From Marinicauda pacifica (lineage in GTDB: Bacteria > Pseudomonadota > Alphaproteobacteria > Caulobacterales > Maricaulaceae), in NCBI RefSeq assembly GCF_004793635.1, contig NZ_SRXV01000003.1:372001-436000 (forward strand): a stretch of 64,000 nt of DNA. Direction: 5' to 3'. The notes beneath the pieces were generated by a model, which saw only the letters and a list, made by a program, of their open reading frames with translations, did no database searches and was not told the origin of the DNA. Both the position numbers and the translations under genes were made by a program. Below are positions 20,865-29,551 of the stretch, piece by piece (within the stretch, counting starts at the first letter, position 1; each line of letters begins with the position of its first letter).

Positions 20865-21602
20865 ATGGAAAACGTTGCAGGAAAAGTCGTCGTCATAACC
20901 GGCGCCAGCTCGGGCCTCGGCGCAGAGACCGCCCGCCACCTGGTCAAGGCCGGCGCAAAGGTCGCTCTGGGCGCCCGGCGCAAGGACCGTCTGGATGCCC
21001 TGGTCGAAGAACTGGGCGACGATCAGGCGGCGGCATTCAAGGTCGACGTCACGAAGCGCGAGGAAGTCGATGCCTTCGTGAAGGGCGCGATCGAGCAATT
21101 CGGACAGATCGACGCCATGCTGCACAATGCCGGTGTGATGCCACTGGCGCCCCTGGCGGAAAACCGTCACGAGGAATGGGACCAGTGCATCGACGTCAAC
21201 CTGAAGGGCGTGCTCTACGGCGTCGGCGCGGTCCTGCCGCACATGAACGAGCGTCAGAGCGGACAGAATCTGTTTGTGTCCTCGGTCGCCGGCCATGTCG
21301 TCAATCCGGCCGGTGCGGTCTACTGCGCCACCAAGTTCGGCGTGCGCGCCATCGCTGAATCCCTGCGCAAGGAAGTGAAGGGCAACAAGCTGCGCACGAC
21401 CATCCTCTCGCCTGGCGCGGTGGAAAGTGAACTGCCCCAGTCGGTCAAATCCGACCGGGTCAAAGGCTTCGTGAACGATCTCTACGAGAATACCGCAATC
21501 CCGGCATCGAGCTTCGCGCGTGCTGTGGTTTTCGCGATCAGCCAGCCCGACGACGTGGACATCAATGAAATCCTGTTCCGCCCGACAGCCCAGGAAATGT
21601 AG
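20865..21602 (+). CDS. short-chain dehydrogenase/reductase
   Basis: This classical SDR of 245 residues has the cofactor motif TGASSGLG at 12-19, the structural NAG motif (LHNAGVM), and catalytic Ser140, Tyr153 and Lys157 (YCATK). An ARRK segment after the second strand suggests preference for NADP(H). The substrate cannot be named; the closest style is the broad group of NADP-dependent oxidoreductases around YdfG. Start is ATG 20865. Confidence 0.9.
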   Translation: MENVAGKVVVITGASSGLGAETARHLVKAGAKVALGARRKDRLDALVEELGDDQAAAFKVDVTKREEVDAFVKGAIEQFGQIDAMLHNAGVMPLAPLAENRHEEWDQCIDVNLKGVLYGVGAVLPHMNERQSGQNLFVSSVAGHVVNPAGAVYCATKFGVRAIAESLRKEVKGNKLRTTILSPGAVESELPQSVKSDRVKGFVNDLYENTAIPASSFARAVVFAISQPDDVDINEILFRPTAQEM

Positions 21603-21725
21603 GGCCGGCGCGAATCCCGGGCAGAGCCGCGTCCATGTGCAGTTTCCTGCGGGCAACTTCTTGAACGAGTTGGAAAGGCTTCCCACTTCATAGTTCAGTC
21701 AAGACGAAGAAGAGGCTGCTTGAGT

Positions 21726-21980
21726 ATGGCCGAAACAATGGAAGCTCTGAACGAAACAGACACGACGCCGCTGGTTTACGTGCGCGAGGTCGCGGGCGCC
21801 GATGTGCTCGCCGGCATTGATGAAACGGAAATCCGTGAGCACGGGATCAGCATCGGCGAAAGCGATACGCTGTACGCTGTTCATACCGAGGACGGGACGC
21901 GCATGGCCGTGTTCTCCGACCGCAGCCACGCGTTCGCAGCCGCGCGCTACCATGGTGCGGAGCCTGTCAGCGTTCACTAG
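21726..21980 (+). CDS. DUF1150 family small protein
   Basis: The 84-residue acidic protein (MAETMEALNETDTTPLVYV...) matches the alphaproteobacterial DUF1150 family. In many relatives it follows a small heat-shock protein (Hsp20) gene; no such gene is here. ATG 21726 follows an AGAGG site 10 bases upstream; a TTG two codons earlier is less likely. Function unknown. Confidence 0.8.
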   Translation: MAETMEALNETDTTPLVYVREVAGADVLAGIDETEIREHGISIGESDTLYAVHTEDGTRMAVFSDRSHAFAAARYHGAEPVSVH

Positions 21981-21993
21981 GGCTTTGACGATC

Positions 21994-22031
21994 TTATCAC
22001 GTTCGACCCCTCCCCCCGCAGAACGTGATAA
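21994..22031. repeat. 11-bp perfect inverted repeat with C-rich loop
   Basis: TTATCACGTTC (21994-22004) is repeated as its reverse complement at 22021-22031, with 16 C-rich bases between. It begins 14 bases after the DUF1150 stop and directly precedes a strong terminator. It could be the first of two 3' hairpins or a protein-binding palindrome. Confidence 0.6.
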
Positions 22032-22033
22032 TG

Positions 22034-22070
22034 CGCCCCCGGTCAGAAATGACCGGGGGCGTCTTCGTTT
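22034..22070 (+). terminator. Rho-independent terminator after DUF1150
   Basis: A perfect 12-bp stem (22034-22045 with 22050-22061) closes a stable GAAA tetraloop and is followed by the T-rich tail TCTTCGTTT. It also separates the convergent UbiH-type gene. Confidence 0.8.
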
Positions 22071-22094
22071 CTGGAGGCGCAACGCCGCCAGAAC

Positions 22095-23363
22095 CTAAAG
22101 GCTGAGCGCTTCGCCCTTGAGCAGGCCCGGCAAATCGCCGGTCTCTCCGCCCGCCTGACGCATGAAGAACCGGCGGGCCGGCGCGATCTTGTCGACCAGC
22201 CCCAGGCCAAAGCCGCGCATGGCGCGGACGCTGGCGTGGTCGTTGGAAAAGAGCAGATTGAAGAAATCGGTGCCGATCCCGAGCAGCGCCGAATCGCCCT
22301 TACGCCAGCGCTCATAGCCTTCCAGCACCGCAGGTGAGCCGAGATCGAGTCCGGCCCTCTTGGCCTCGACAAGGCAGTCGGCGAGCGCCGCCGCATCGCG
22401 CAGGCCAAGATTGAAGCCCTGTCCGGCAATCGGATGGATGGCGCGGGCCGCGTCGCCGACCAGCGCCAGGCGGTCATCAATGAAACGCTCCGACATCTTC
22501 AGGCCCAGCGGATAGGTCCAGCGCGGACCTTCCGGCGTCAGCGCGCCCAGAAAATCGCCGAAACGCGCTTCGAGCGCCTCCTGAAATCCGGCCGGGCCCA
22601 TGTCCCTGAGCGCATCGGCAGCGGCGGCCTTCTCGGTCCAGACCAGGCTGGAACGGTTGTCCGGGAGCGGCAGTATCGCAAACGGGCCGGCGGGCATGAA
22701 GAACTCGTATGCCACACCCTCATGAGGCAAAGCGTGCGCCACCGTTGCGACAAGGGCCTTCTGGCCGTACTCGCGCCCCGTGGTACGAATGCCGGCCTGT
22801 TCGCGCAGGCGGGAAAACTTTCCGTCGCACGCGATCACGACCGCGCCTTCCAGCCAGGATCCGTCGTCGAGATGGACGCGAGCGCGGGCGCCTTGGCGGC
22901 TCATTGAGTCGACTTTCGCCGGCGCGAACACACTCAGGCCGCACGCTTCGGCAGTCCGGGCAAGCGCGACCCGAGTCCAGCGGTTCTCGGCCATCCAGCC
23001 GAGGGGCTCCCCATCCTCGCCGGAATGAATCTCGCGGCGATCAAAGTGCAGGCTGTCGCGGCCCGGACCGCCGGGGCGGAGCCCGTCATTCGGGCGCCCG
23101 TCAACCACGAGGATATCCTCAATGCGCTGCGCATGAGGGGCCAGATGCTCGGCCACGCCGATCGAGTCCAGCATGCGCCAGGAGGTATAGGCCAAAGCGC
23201 TGGCGCGCCCGTCAAACTCGGAGGTCATCGCGCTGTCGAGCGGCGCCGCGTCGACCACGGCAACCCTCAACCCGGCCTTGTGCAGGGCAATCGCCAGCGA
23301 GAGGCCGGCCATACCACCGCCCACGATCACGCTGTCGCCGGAAAATTTCGCTTCAGTGCTCAT
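22095..23363 (-). CDS. FAD-dependent UbiH/UbiF/COQ6-type hydroxylase
   Basis: The 422-residue flavoprotein has the dinucleotide-binding motif VIVGGGMAGLSLAIALHKAG, the class A monooxygenase GD motif DRLALVGDAARAIHPIAGQG, and the family ending ...GLGLVDKIAPARRFFMRQAGG. These mark ubiquinone ring hydroxylases that use FAD and O2 at the inner membrane. Which ring position it acts on cannot be told from sequence. ATG 23363-23361 is chosen; the upstream frame adds ten unrelated residues. It follows the sigma/anti-sigma pair on the same strand with 65 bases between. Confidence 0.9.
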   Translation of the reverse strand: MSTEAKFSGDSVIVGGGMAGLSLAIALHKAGLRVAVVDAAPLDSAMTSEFDGRASALAYTSWRMLDSIGVAEHLAPHAQRIEDILVVDGRPNDGLRPGGPGRDSLHFDRREIHSGEDGEPLGWMAENRWTRVALARTAEACGLSVFAPAKVDSMSRQGARARVHLDDGSWLEGAVVIACDGKFSRLREQAGIRTTGREYGQKALVATVAHALPHEGVAYEFFMPAGPFAILPLPDNRSSLVWTEKAAAADALRDMGPAGFQEALEARFGDFLGALTPEGPRWTYPLGLKMSERFIDDRLALVGDAARAIHPIAGQGFNLGLRDAAALADCLVEAKRAGLDLGSPAVLEGYERWRKGDSALLGIGTDFFNLLFSNDHASVRAMRGFGLGLVDKIAPARRFFMRQAGGETGDLPGLLKGEALSL

Positions 23364-23428
23364 GGCTGCCAGCCTAGCCGGTTCACCGGTCAAGAAAAGG
23401 GACGCGATGCCGCAAGCGTCCGAGCGGC

Positions 23429-24133
23429 CTAGCTCAGCGCCCCGATGGCGCGCTGCACCCAGCCGAGCGGACCGGTAAAGGCGAGCGGTCCATCGGTAAC
23501 GGCCAGCGCGATGCAGACTTCGCCTTCTTCAGCCACCGGCTTGTGCTCCAGGCTCGGATCGGCAGTGCACAGCTCCCCCGCACCATAGCGGTTCAACCCG
23601 TCATGAAAGGCCCCGGTGAGGACCAGGGTGAATTCGCGGCAGTCATGTCCGTGACGGGGCACGCCGCGCCCCGGCTCCAACCGGATCAGCTCGGCCTTCG
23701 CAGACCCGTCGCGCATCAACTCCATGCGGCGCACGCCGGGTCCGGCAAAGTTCCACTGGCCCACCTCCAGCGCGTGATCGCGCACGCTTCCGGGAAGGCT
23801 CAGCAATTCTTCAATAGCGCGGCCGGCTGCGCTCGCGGCCGACACATCGCGGCGTTCGTCCGAGCTGCCGACGGCCCGCATCGCACCGGCCTCGCCCAGG
23901 CTGGCGCGCTCCGCGTCGATCGCCGCAAAGACCTGGTCGAGCGCACCCGGCTCCAGGCCGGCGGGCGGGATCTGCTCCAGAAGCGCGCCAGCGGCCGCCT
24001 CGGCAAGCTCGCATTCCTCGCGTACCTCGTTGCGCACGGCAGCCTGGGTTTCGACGAGCAGACGCATCGGCGCGGACAGGGCGCCGGCCGCGTACGCAAT
24101 GTAGATTTCATCACCGAGCGGGTGGTTCGTCAT
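23429..24133 (-). CDS. ChrR-like anti-sigma factor with cupin domain, N-terminal zinc site degenerate
   Basis: ChrR proteins hold sigma-E inactive and release it upon singlet oxygen or other stress. The 234-residue product starts MTNHPLGDEIYIAYAAGAL like ChrR and ends in a cupin domain whose metal ligands are present (RHGHDCREF, SLEHKP). In typical ChrR the N-terminal domain binds zinc through His-Xn-His-X3-Cys-X2-Cys. Here His4 is kept, but the later His and both Cys are replaced (Gln30, Arg34, Val37). ATG 24133-24131. It follows the ECF sigma gene by 116 bases on the same strand, supporting the pair. Whether zinc is bound is open. Confidence 0.85.
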   Translation of the reverse strand: MTNHPLGDEIYIAYAAGALSAPMRLLVETQAAVRNEVREECELAEAAAGALLEQIPPAGLEPGALDQVFAAIDAERASLGEAGAMRAVGSSDERRDVSAASAAGRAIEELLSLPGSVRDHALEVGQWNFAGPGVRRMELMRDGSAKAELIRLEPGRGVPRHGHDCREFTLVLTGAFHDGLNRYGAGELCTADPSLEHKPVAEEGEVCIALAVTDGPLAFTGPLGWVQRAIGALS

Positions 24134-24249
24134 GAGGTCTTGCCCGTCTGTCCGAAAAGGGACGCATCCGAAGGCGTCGGATATTGTGCGCAGCGCCAAG
24201 GCTTCAAGTCGCGGCTGCAAATAATATTCATGGCGCGCATCTCTGGCTC

Positions 24250-24864
24250 TCAAAGCTCGCTGGATTGAAGGATATTGCGCATCTTGTCGAAGGCGAGCCG
24301 CAGACGCGATTTGACCGTTCCCAGCGGCACGCCCTCGCGTTCCGCGATGTCGCGGTGGGACAAGCCTTCAAAGAAGGCGAGCCGCAACAGTGCGATCTGT
24401 TCTTCCGGCAGGCCGGCCATCGCCTGCGCAACGCGGCTGGAGGACTGGCTGGAAATGACGGCCGCATCGGGGCTCTCCGGCTGGGAGGGCGCGAGCAGCG
24501 GATCCTCGCCGTCCAGGTCCGGCTTGTCGGCGCGGCGCACGGCATCGATGCGCCGATTGCGGGCGATCCGGAATATCCAGGTCGAGGCCGAGGCCTGGGA
24601 GGGATCAAACTGACCCGCCTTGCGCCAGACTGTGAGCATGACTTCCTGGGCCAGTTCCTCGGCAAGGGCATCGGAGGCGTTCAGCCTGAGCAGGTAGCCC
24701 TTGACCCGCGGCGCGTAGAATTGAAACAACTCCGCGAACGCGTCGCGGTCCTGACGCGCAGTCGCCTCGACCAGGAAATTGAGCCGGGCGCGGTCGGGCG
24801 CGGGTGCCGGGTTGGGTGCTGCGTCTGACACTGACAGGTCCGTACGATCTTGCGATAATATCAT
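24250..24864 (-). CDS. ECF sigma factor (RpoE type, ChrR-associated group)
   Basis: The 204-residue protein has sigma region 2 (AELFQFYAPRVKGYLLRL to ASTWIFRIARNRRIDAVRR) and region 4 (GLPEEQIALLRLAFFEGLSHR...GTVKSRLRLAFDKMR). It lacks sigma regions 1 and 3, as ECF factors do. Its neighbour is a ChrR-like anti-sigma factor, so it most likely belongs to the ECF11 group that answers singlet oxygen and related stress. ATG 24864-24862. A short CCGGG-TTATG-CCCGG hairpin lies just before the start. Confidence 0.93.
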   Translation of the reverse strand: MILSQDRTDLSVSDAAPNPAPAPDRARLNFLVEATARQDRDAFAELFQFYAPRVKGYLLRLNASDALAEELAQEVMLTVWRKAGQFDPSQASASTWIFRIARNRRIDAVRRADKPDLDGEDPLLAPSQPESPDAAVISSQSSSRVAQAMAGLPEEQIALLRLAFFEGLSHRDIAEREGVPLGTVKSRLRLAFDKMRNILQSSEL

Positions 24865-25001
24865 GAGACCGGGTTATGCCCGGAAAATCAAATACGAACG
24901 CCTTGAATTCGCCTCTCTCGACCGGTTTAACCGACTTGAATGCCGGCGTCACTGATCGTCAGCCGGCCCCGCCAGCCTGCTTGCGCCAGACGGAGTCTCC
25001 C

Positions 25002-25505
25002 ATGCGTCGAACCGCCTTGTCCGCCCTCTTCATCAGCCTCCTTTGCAGCGCTGGCGCCGCAGCCCAGGAGCCGGCCTTCCAGGGCGAGCATAATGACTGG
25101 CGCGTCTTCACGCGCGGCGAGGGCGATGCACAGATTTGTTATGCGACGAGCCGTCCGACCGATTCCCGCCCGGGAAGCGTGGATCACGGCGATGTCTATT
25201 TTCTTGTGTCGACCTGGGCTTCGGACGCGGCCGAAGAGCAGCCGAGTTTCCTGGCCGGCTACGCGCTGCAGCCCAACACGCCGCCTCTGGCGCGTGTCGG
25301 CTCCTCGAGCTTCACGATGTATGTCTCCGAGCGCGAAGGCTTCATCGAGGACTTGCGGGACGAGCAGCGCCTGGTCGACGCCATGCGCCGCGGCGCCACC
25401 ATGCGGGTCGAAGCCATGTCGGCCCGCGGCACGGCCACGGCCTATGAATTCTCCCTGTCCGGCGTGACTGCTGCGCTCGATCAGGTCGAGGCTCTCTGCG
25501 ACTAG
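25002..25505 (+). CDS. invasion-associated locus B (IalB) family exported protein
   Basis: The ATG at 25002 begins a signal peptide MRRTALSALFISLLCSAGAAAQ. The mature part has the IalB pattern (DWRVFTRGEGDAQICYATSRP ... FTMYVSEREGFI ... GTATAYEFSLSGVTAALD) and two cysteines that may form a disulfide. The 167-residue product is likely periplasmic. Family members occur widely in non-pathogenic alphaproteobacteria, so the name does not imply virulence. It is divergent from the ECF sigma gene with about 137 bases between, so shared stress control is possible. Confidence 0.88.
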   Translation: MRRTALSALFISLLCSAGAAAQEPAFQGEHNDWRVFTRGEGDAQICYATSRPTDSRPGSVDHGDVYFLVSTWASDAAEEQPSFLAGYALQPNTPPLARVGSSSFTMYVSEREGFIEDLRDEQRLVDAMRRGATMRVEAMSARGTATAYEFSLSGVTAALDQVEALCD

Positions 25506-25568
25506 AGATCGTCGAACGCTGCGATCAGGACGTCCGGGAACGGGCAGGCCGACGTAGACTTGCCGCGT

Positions 25569-26330
25569 CTAGCGCCTTGGGGGCTTGGACGTCGGGGGTC
25601 CAAACGGCTTTGGCCGGACCTTCGTCTTGTGATCGGGCGGGCCTTTCGATCCGTCCGGCATCAGGCCGCGATAATAGCCTTTCTGCCATTTTTCGTCGGC
25701 CGCCGCCTTGTCGCCGGTTTTCAGCCGGCCGGAGAAATCGGACCGGCTCTGGCGCCAGATCTCCATCTGGTCTGCCGTCTTCTTGTCGGTATGCAGCGGC
25801 CGGATCTCAGTCTGGATACGCTCGAACAGGTCCCGGCGTACCGGGAAGAGATGCGCGATCGCCTCGTCCTTCTCGAACCGGACCTCGCCGGGCCGGGTAA
25901 ACCGCCAATTCATGGTGAAGGAGTACGGACTCCAGTCGGTCTCGATGACGCCGGACAGGCCGCAAATGCCATCCTTGGGCGCATTGACCGGCCCAGACAC
26001 CCAGATATTCCACCCCGGCGGGGTACGCAGCAGGAAGCCCATCTCGAACGTCAGGATGCCGGAACCGAAATTGGTCATGGCAACGCCGGGATAGTTCATC
26101 CGCATCGGGTCATCGAGCGTGATCTCGACATCCTCGACACGGTTTCCGCCATTCCAGCGCGCGGTCAGGCCGGTCGTCGAGAAGACTTCCCAGCCATGCT
26201 GGTTAGCGACAGCCAGCGGCAGACACCGGTAGGCAAAACTCTCCGGGGTGTCGTCCATCCATTGCCGGCGCGTGTCGGCAGGCCGGATGGGCGGGTCTTC
26301 GGCGGTGAGGGGATGACAGATCAGCTTCAT
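25569..26330 (-). CDS. DUF6065 family protein
   Basis: The 253-residue protein has the opening MKLICHPLTAEDPPIRPA and the FAYRCLPLAVANQHGWEV segment, which I recognise as the DUF6065 family. No function is established for it. The C-terminal 40 residues are Lys/Pro-rich and probably disordered. ATG 26330-26328 is chosen because family similarity begins there, although the frame is open further upstream. It is divergent from rlmN. Confidence 0.8.
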   Translation of the reverse strand: MKLICHPLTAEDPPIRPADTRRQWMDDTPESFAYRCLPLAVANQHGWEVFSTTGLTARWNGGNRVEDVEITLDDPMRMNYPGVAMTNFGSGILTFEMGFLLRTPPGWNIWVSGPVNAPKDGICGLSGVIETDWSPYSFTMNWRFTRPGEVRFEKDEAIAHLFPVRRDLFERIQTEIRPLHTDKKTADQMEIWRQSRSDFSGRLKTGDKAAADEKWQKGYYRGLMPDGSKGPPDHKTKVRPKPFGPPTSKPPRR

Positions 26331-26469
26331 GTCGAGAAGAAGAAGCCGCTGCGCCACGCTTTTCAAGCCCTGACTGCGCCACTGCGCAGCGCTGTCCGGC
26401 ACCCTGGCCGACCAGGCTTGCGCAACGCCCACTCGCAATCCTGCCGCTTTTCACCTATATGCGCGCCCC

Positions 26470-27687
26470 ATGACGACGACCCTTGATCTCTCCGCCGCCG
26501 CACGTCCCGCCCCGGCCAGCCTGCCCAGCCTTGCCGGCCTGACGTTCGAGCAGCTCAAAGCCGCCCTTGTCGAGACCGGTCTGGTCGATGAGCGGAAGGC
26601 GAAGATGCGCGCCGAGCAATTGTGGCGGTGGGTGTATCACTACGGCGTCACGTCGTTCGACGAGATGACGAATGTGTCCAAGGCACTGCGCAACGCTCTG
26701 GAAGAGCGTTTCACGATGGCGCGTCCGCAGATCGTGGAGCGCCAGCTCAGCAATGACGGTACGCGCAAATACCTGATCCGCTTCGCCCCGGGCGTGGAAG
26801 CGGAAACCGTATTCATCCCCGGTGTGGGCCGCTCCGGTGCGCTGTGCGTATCCAGTCAGGTCGGCTGCACACTCAACTGCACCTTCTGTCATACCGGCAC
26901 CCAGAAGCTGGTGCGCAATCTGACCGCGGCCGAGATCATCACCCAGGTCATGATCGCGCGCGACGATCTGGGCGAATGGCCGACCTCCAACGAGGACCGG
27001 CAAATCACCAATATCGTCTTCATGGGCATGGGCGAGCCGCTCTACAATCTCGACCATGTCTCCGACGCGATCGAAGTGATCGCGGACAGCCACGGCATCT
27101 CGATCGGACGCCGCCGGATGACGGTCTCCACCTCGGGGGTCGTCCCGAAGATCGTCGAGTTGGGCGAACGTACCCGCGCCATGCTGGCCATCAGCCTGCA
27201 CGCGACCAACGATGCCTTGCGCGATGAGCTGGTGCCGATCAACAAGCGCTATCCCCTTGCCGAGCTGATGGACGCGATCCGGGCCTATCCCGATCTGTCA
27301 AACTCGAAGCGCGTGACTTTCGAGTACGTGATGCTGAAAGGGGTCAATGATTCCCCGGCCGAGGCGCGCGAGCTCGTGCGCCTGCTCAAGGGTATTCCGT
27401 CCAAGATCAACCTGATCCCGTTCAATCCCTGGCCGGGCAGCGGATACGAGTGCTCGGACTGGGACCAGATCGAGACCTTCGCCGAGATCGTGAACCGGGC
27501 CGGCTATGCCAGCCCGATCCGTACGCCGCGCGGCCGGGACATCCTGGCGGCCTGCGGCCAGCTGAAGAGCGACTCTGAAAAGATGCGTGCCAGCGAGCGC
27601 CTCAAGCTGGAGCGCGCCGCGCAGGAGGCCAGCCCGGACTCTACCGCCAACACGCACCTCTATGGCGAAGGTACCAATCTGGCCTGA
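26470..27687 (+). CDS. rlmN: dual-specificity 23S rRNA/tRNA m2A methyltransferase RlmN
   Basis: RlmN is a radical-SAM enzyme that methylates C2 of A2503 in 23S rRNA and A37 in some tRNAs. The 405-residue product carries the iron-sulfur motif CTLNCTFC (Cys133, Cys137, Cys140), GMGEPLYN for SAM binding, and the C-terminal cysteine in ILAACGQL that carries the methyl group in the family. Start ATG 26470. The tail after residue 385 is variable. Confidence 0.97.
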   Translation: MTTTLDLSAAARPAPASLPSLAGLTFEQLKAALVETGLVDERKAKMRAEQLWRWVYHYGVTSFDEMTNVSKALRNALEERFTMARPQIVERQLSNDGTRKYLIRFAPGVEAETVFIPGVGRSGALCVSSQVGCTLNCTFCHTGTQKLVRNLTAAEIITQVMIARDDLGEWPTSNEDRQITNIVFMGMGEPLYNLDHVSDAIEVIADSHGISIGRRRMTVSTSGVVPKIVELGERTRAMLAISLHATNDALRDELVPINKRYPLAELMDAIRAYPDLSNSKRVTFEYVMLKGVNDSPAEARELVRLLKGIPSKINLIPFNPWPGSGYECSDWDQIETFAEIVNRAGYASPIRTPRGRDILAACGQLKSDSEKMRASERLKLERAAQEASPDSTANTHLYGEGTNLA

Positions 27688-27778
27688 TCGGGCCGAACGC
27701 ACAGGCGGCCGGAACCTGACCTCCCCGATTTCCGTTGTTTCAGGGACACTCCCTACAGGCAAACGGAAAGGACGAGCG

Positions 27779-28123
27779 ATGAGCGGTCCGACCCCCAAAC
27801 CCGACCTCGACAAAGAAAAGACGGCACGCCAGACCACCGGCGCAACAACGCGCCAGGAGCAGCTCGAGACCTCTGAAACCCGCGGCGATCGCCCTGCCGG
27901 CAACCCGGACGTATCCCGGTCCGGCGGCGACATTGCCCGGGGTATCGGCACCAAGGACGAGCTCAAGCAACAGCTCGGCGTCGAGGGCCAGAAGACACGC
28001 GTGCATGCGAGCGAAGAGCAGCACACGCCCAAGAAAGACGAGAACGACGATGGTCAGCGCGGCGAGTACCGTAACCCGGACGAGAAGCGCGGCCAGCGCA
28101 GTGCCGCCGAACGCGGCACTTAG
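27779..28123 (+). CDS. small highly polar, probably disordered protein
   Basis: The 114-residue product starts at ATG 27779 behind a GGAAAGGA ribosome site. It is almost wholly made of charged and polar residues (KDELKQQLGVEGQKTR, EEQHTPKKDENDDGQRGEY) and lacks Cys, Trp and Phe, so no folded core is expected. It resembles hydrophilin-like stress proteins in composition, but I recognise no family. A hairpin terminator follows. The strong ribosome site and clear stop-terminator layout support it as a gene. Confidence 0.7.
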   Translation: MSGPTPKPDLDKEKTARQTTGATTRQEQLETSETRGDRPAGNPDVSRSGGDIARGIGTKDELKQQLGVEGQKTRVHASEEQHTPKKDENDDGQRGEYRNPDEKRGQRSAAERGT

Positions 28124-28161
28124 CGCCAGCCTTGTGATCCGTCCCGCAGACGGAAAAACTG

Positions 28162-28187
28162 ACACCCGGCTTTCACAGGCCGGGTGT
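28162..28187 (+). terminator. hairpin after the 114-residue polar protein
   Basis: ACACCCGGC (28162-28170) pairs perfectly with GCCGGGTGT (28179-28187) across an 8-base loop, followed by a short TTG run. It separates the small gene from the methyltransferase gene 20 bases further on. Confidence 0.6.
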
Positions 28188-28207
28188 TTGCGTGTAAGGG
28201 CGCTGTC

Positions 28208-29551
28208 ATGAGCAAGACGACGAAGCCGGACGGCGGCAAGACCAAACCCGACACTCGAAATCTGGGCCCGCGCGCCATCGCGCTGGATGCTGTCATGGGC
28301 GTCTTCACCAAGGGCGCGCCCATGGATCACGCCTTGGCGAGTCACCCGGACCACAAGCGGCTGGAACCGCGCGATCGCGCCTTCGCCCGTGCGATTGCCG
28401 CGGCTGCGGTCCGGCGCAAGGGAGCGCTGGAGGCAGCCCTCAACGCATTCCTGGACAAGCCCCTGCCCGACAGCGCGCTGCGCGCGCATCTCGTGCTGGT
28501 GTGCGGCGCCGGGGAGTTGATGGTCCTCAACAACGCGCCCCATGCCGTCGTTGATGCCTGGGTCACCGTGATGCGCGCCGACGCGGAATGCGAACGCTTT
28601 GCCGGGCTTGCCAATGCCGTGCTGCGCCGGATTTCCGAGCGCGGCCGCGGGGCGTTCGAGGCGGCGGACCCGCTGCACGACCTGCCCGACTGGCTCTCCG
28701 ACGCCTGGTCAAAGGCCTATGGCGTCAAGACGGCGCGCGCGATGGCCCGGGCCCGATCGGTTCACCCGCCGCTGGACCTGACGCTCAAAGTGCCGGGCGA
28801 GGCCGAAGCCCTGGCCGACGAGCTTGACGGGATCTGCCTGCCCAACGGGACGGTCCGCCTGTCCGAAACGCGCGACCCGACCGGCATCCCGGGGTTTGAA
28901 GAGGGCCGGTGGTGGATCCAGGACGCAGCTGCGACCTTGCCGGTTCGAATTCTGGCGCCTCAACCGGGCGAACGTATTGCGGACCTTTGCGCCGCACCGG
29001 GCGGAAAGACCCTGCAGATTGCTGCCAGCGGCGCGCAGACATTCGCGGTCGACCGCGCCCCGAAACGGCTCAAGGCCCTCTACGACAATCTGGAACGGAC
29101 CCGGCTTTCGGCGACGGTCGAGGCGGCCGATGCGGCCCAGTGGCAGCCGGACGAACCCCTCGACGGTGCCCTGCTGGACGCACCATGCAGTGCAACCGGC
29201 ACGCTGCGGCGCCGCCCTGATGCAGCCTGGGCCAAGACACAGGCCGACATTGCCAGCCTGGCTTCCGTGCAGGCGAGCCTTCTGACCGCAGCCTACAAGC
29301 TGATCCGTCCCGGAGGCCGTCTGGTCTATTGCACCTGCTCGCTTGAACCCCAGGAAGGCGAGAAGCAGATCGCCGGTTTTCTGAAGCGCAACCCCGAAGC
29401 ACGACTTGACCCCATCCGGCCGGAAGAAGTCCCTGGCCTGGAAGACGCAATCGACGCGGAAGGGGCGCTTCGCACCCGGCCTGACATGTGGCGCGAGGTC
29501 GGTGGCATCGACGGGTTCTACATCGCGCGCCTGCTACGTCCGACCGGCTAG
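28208..29551 (+). CDS. RsmB/NOP family RNA m5C methyltransferase
   Basis: The 447-residue protein has an N-terminal NusB-like RNA-binding domain (about residues 20-160) and a C-terminal SAM-dependent methyltransferase domain with DLCAAPGGKTLQIA. It carries the two catalytic cysteines in DAPCSATGTLRRRPD and YCTCSLEPQEGE. This is the RsmB layout (m5C967 in 16S rRNA), but other family members modify other sites. ATG 28208. Its stop shares the CTAG with the convergent gene's stop. Confidence 0.93.
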   Translation: MSKTTKPDGGKTKPDTRNLGPRAIALDAVMGVFTKGAPMDHALASHPDHKRLEPRDRAFARAIAAAAVRRKGALEAALNAFLDKPLPDSALRAHLVLVCGAGELMVLNNAPHAVVDAWVTVMRADAECERFAGLANAVLRRISERGRGAFEAADPLHDLPDWLSDAWSKAYGVKTARAMARARSVHPPLDLTLKVPGEAEALADELDGICLPNGTVRLSETRDPTGIPGFEEGRWWIQDAAATLPVRILAPQPGERIADLCAAPGGKTLQIAASGAQTFAVDRAPKRLKALYDNLERTRLSATVEAADAAQWQPDEPLDGALLDAPCSATGTLRRRPDAAWAKTQADIASLASVQASLLTAAYKLIRPGGRLVYCTCSLEPQEGEKQIAGFLKRNPEARLDPIRPEEVPGLEDAIDAEGALRTRPDMWREVGGIDGFYIARLLRPTG

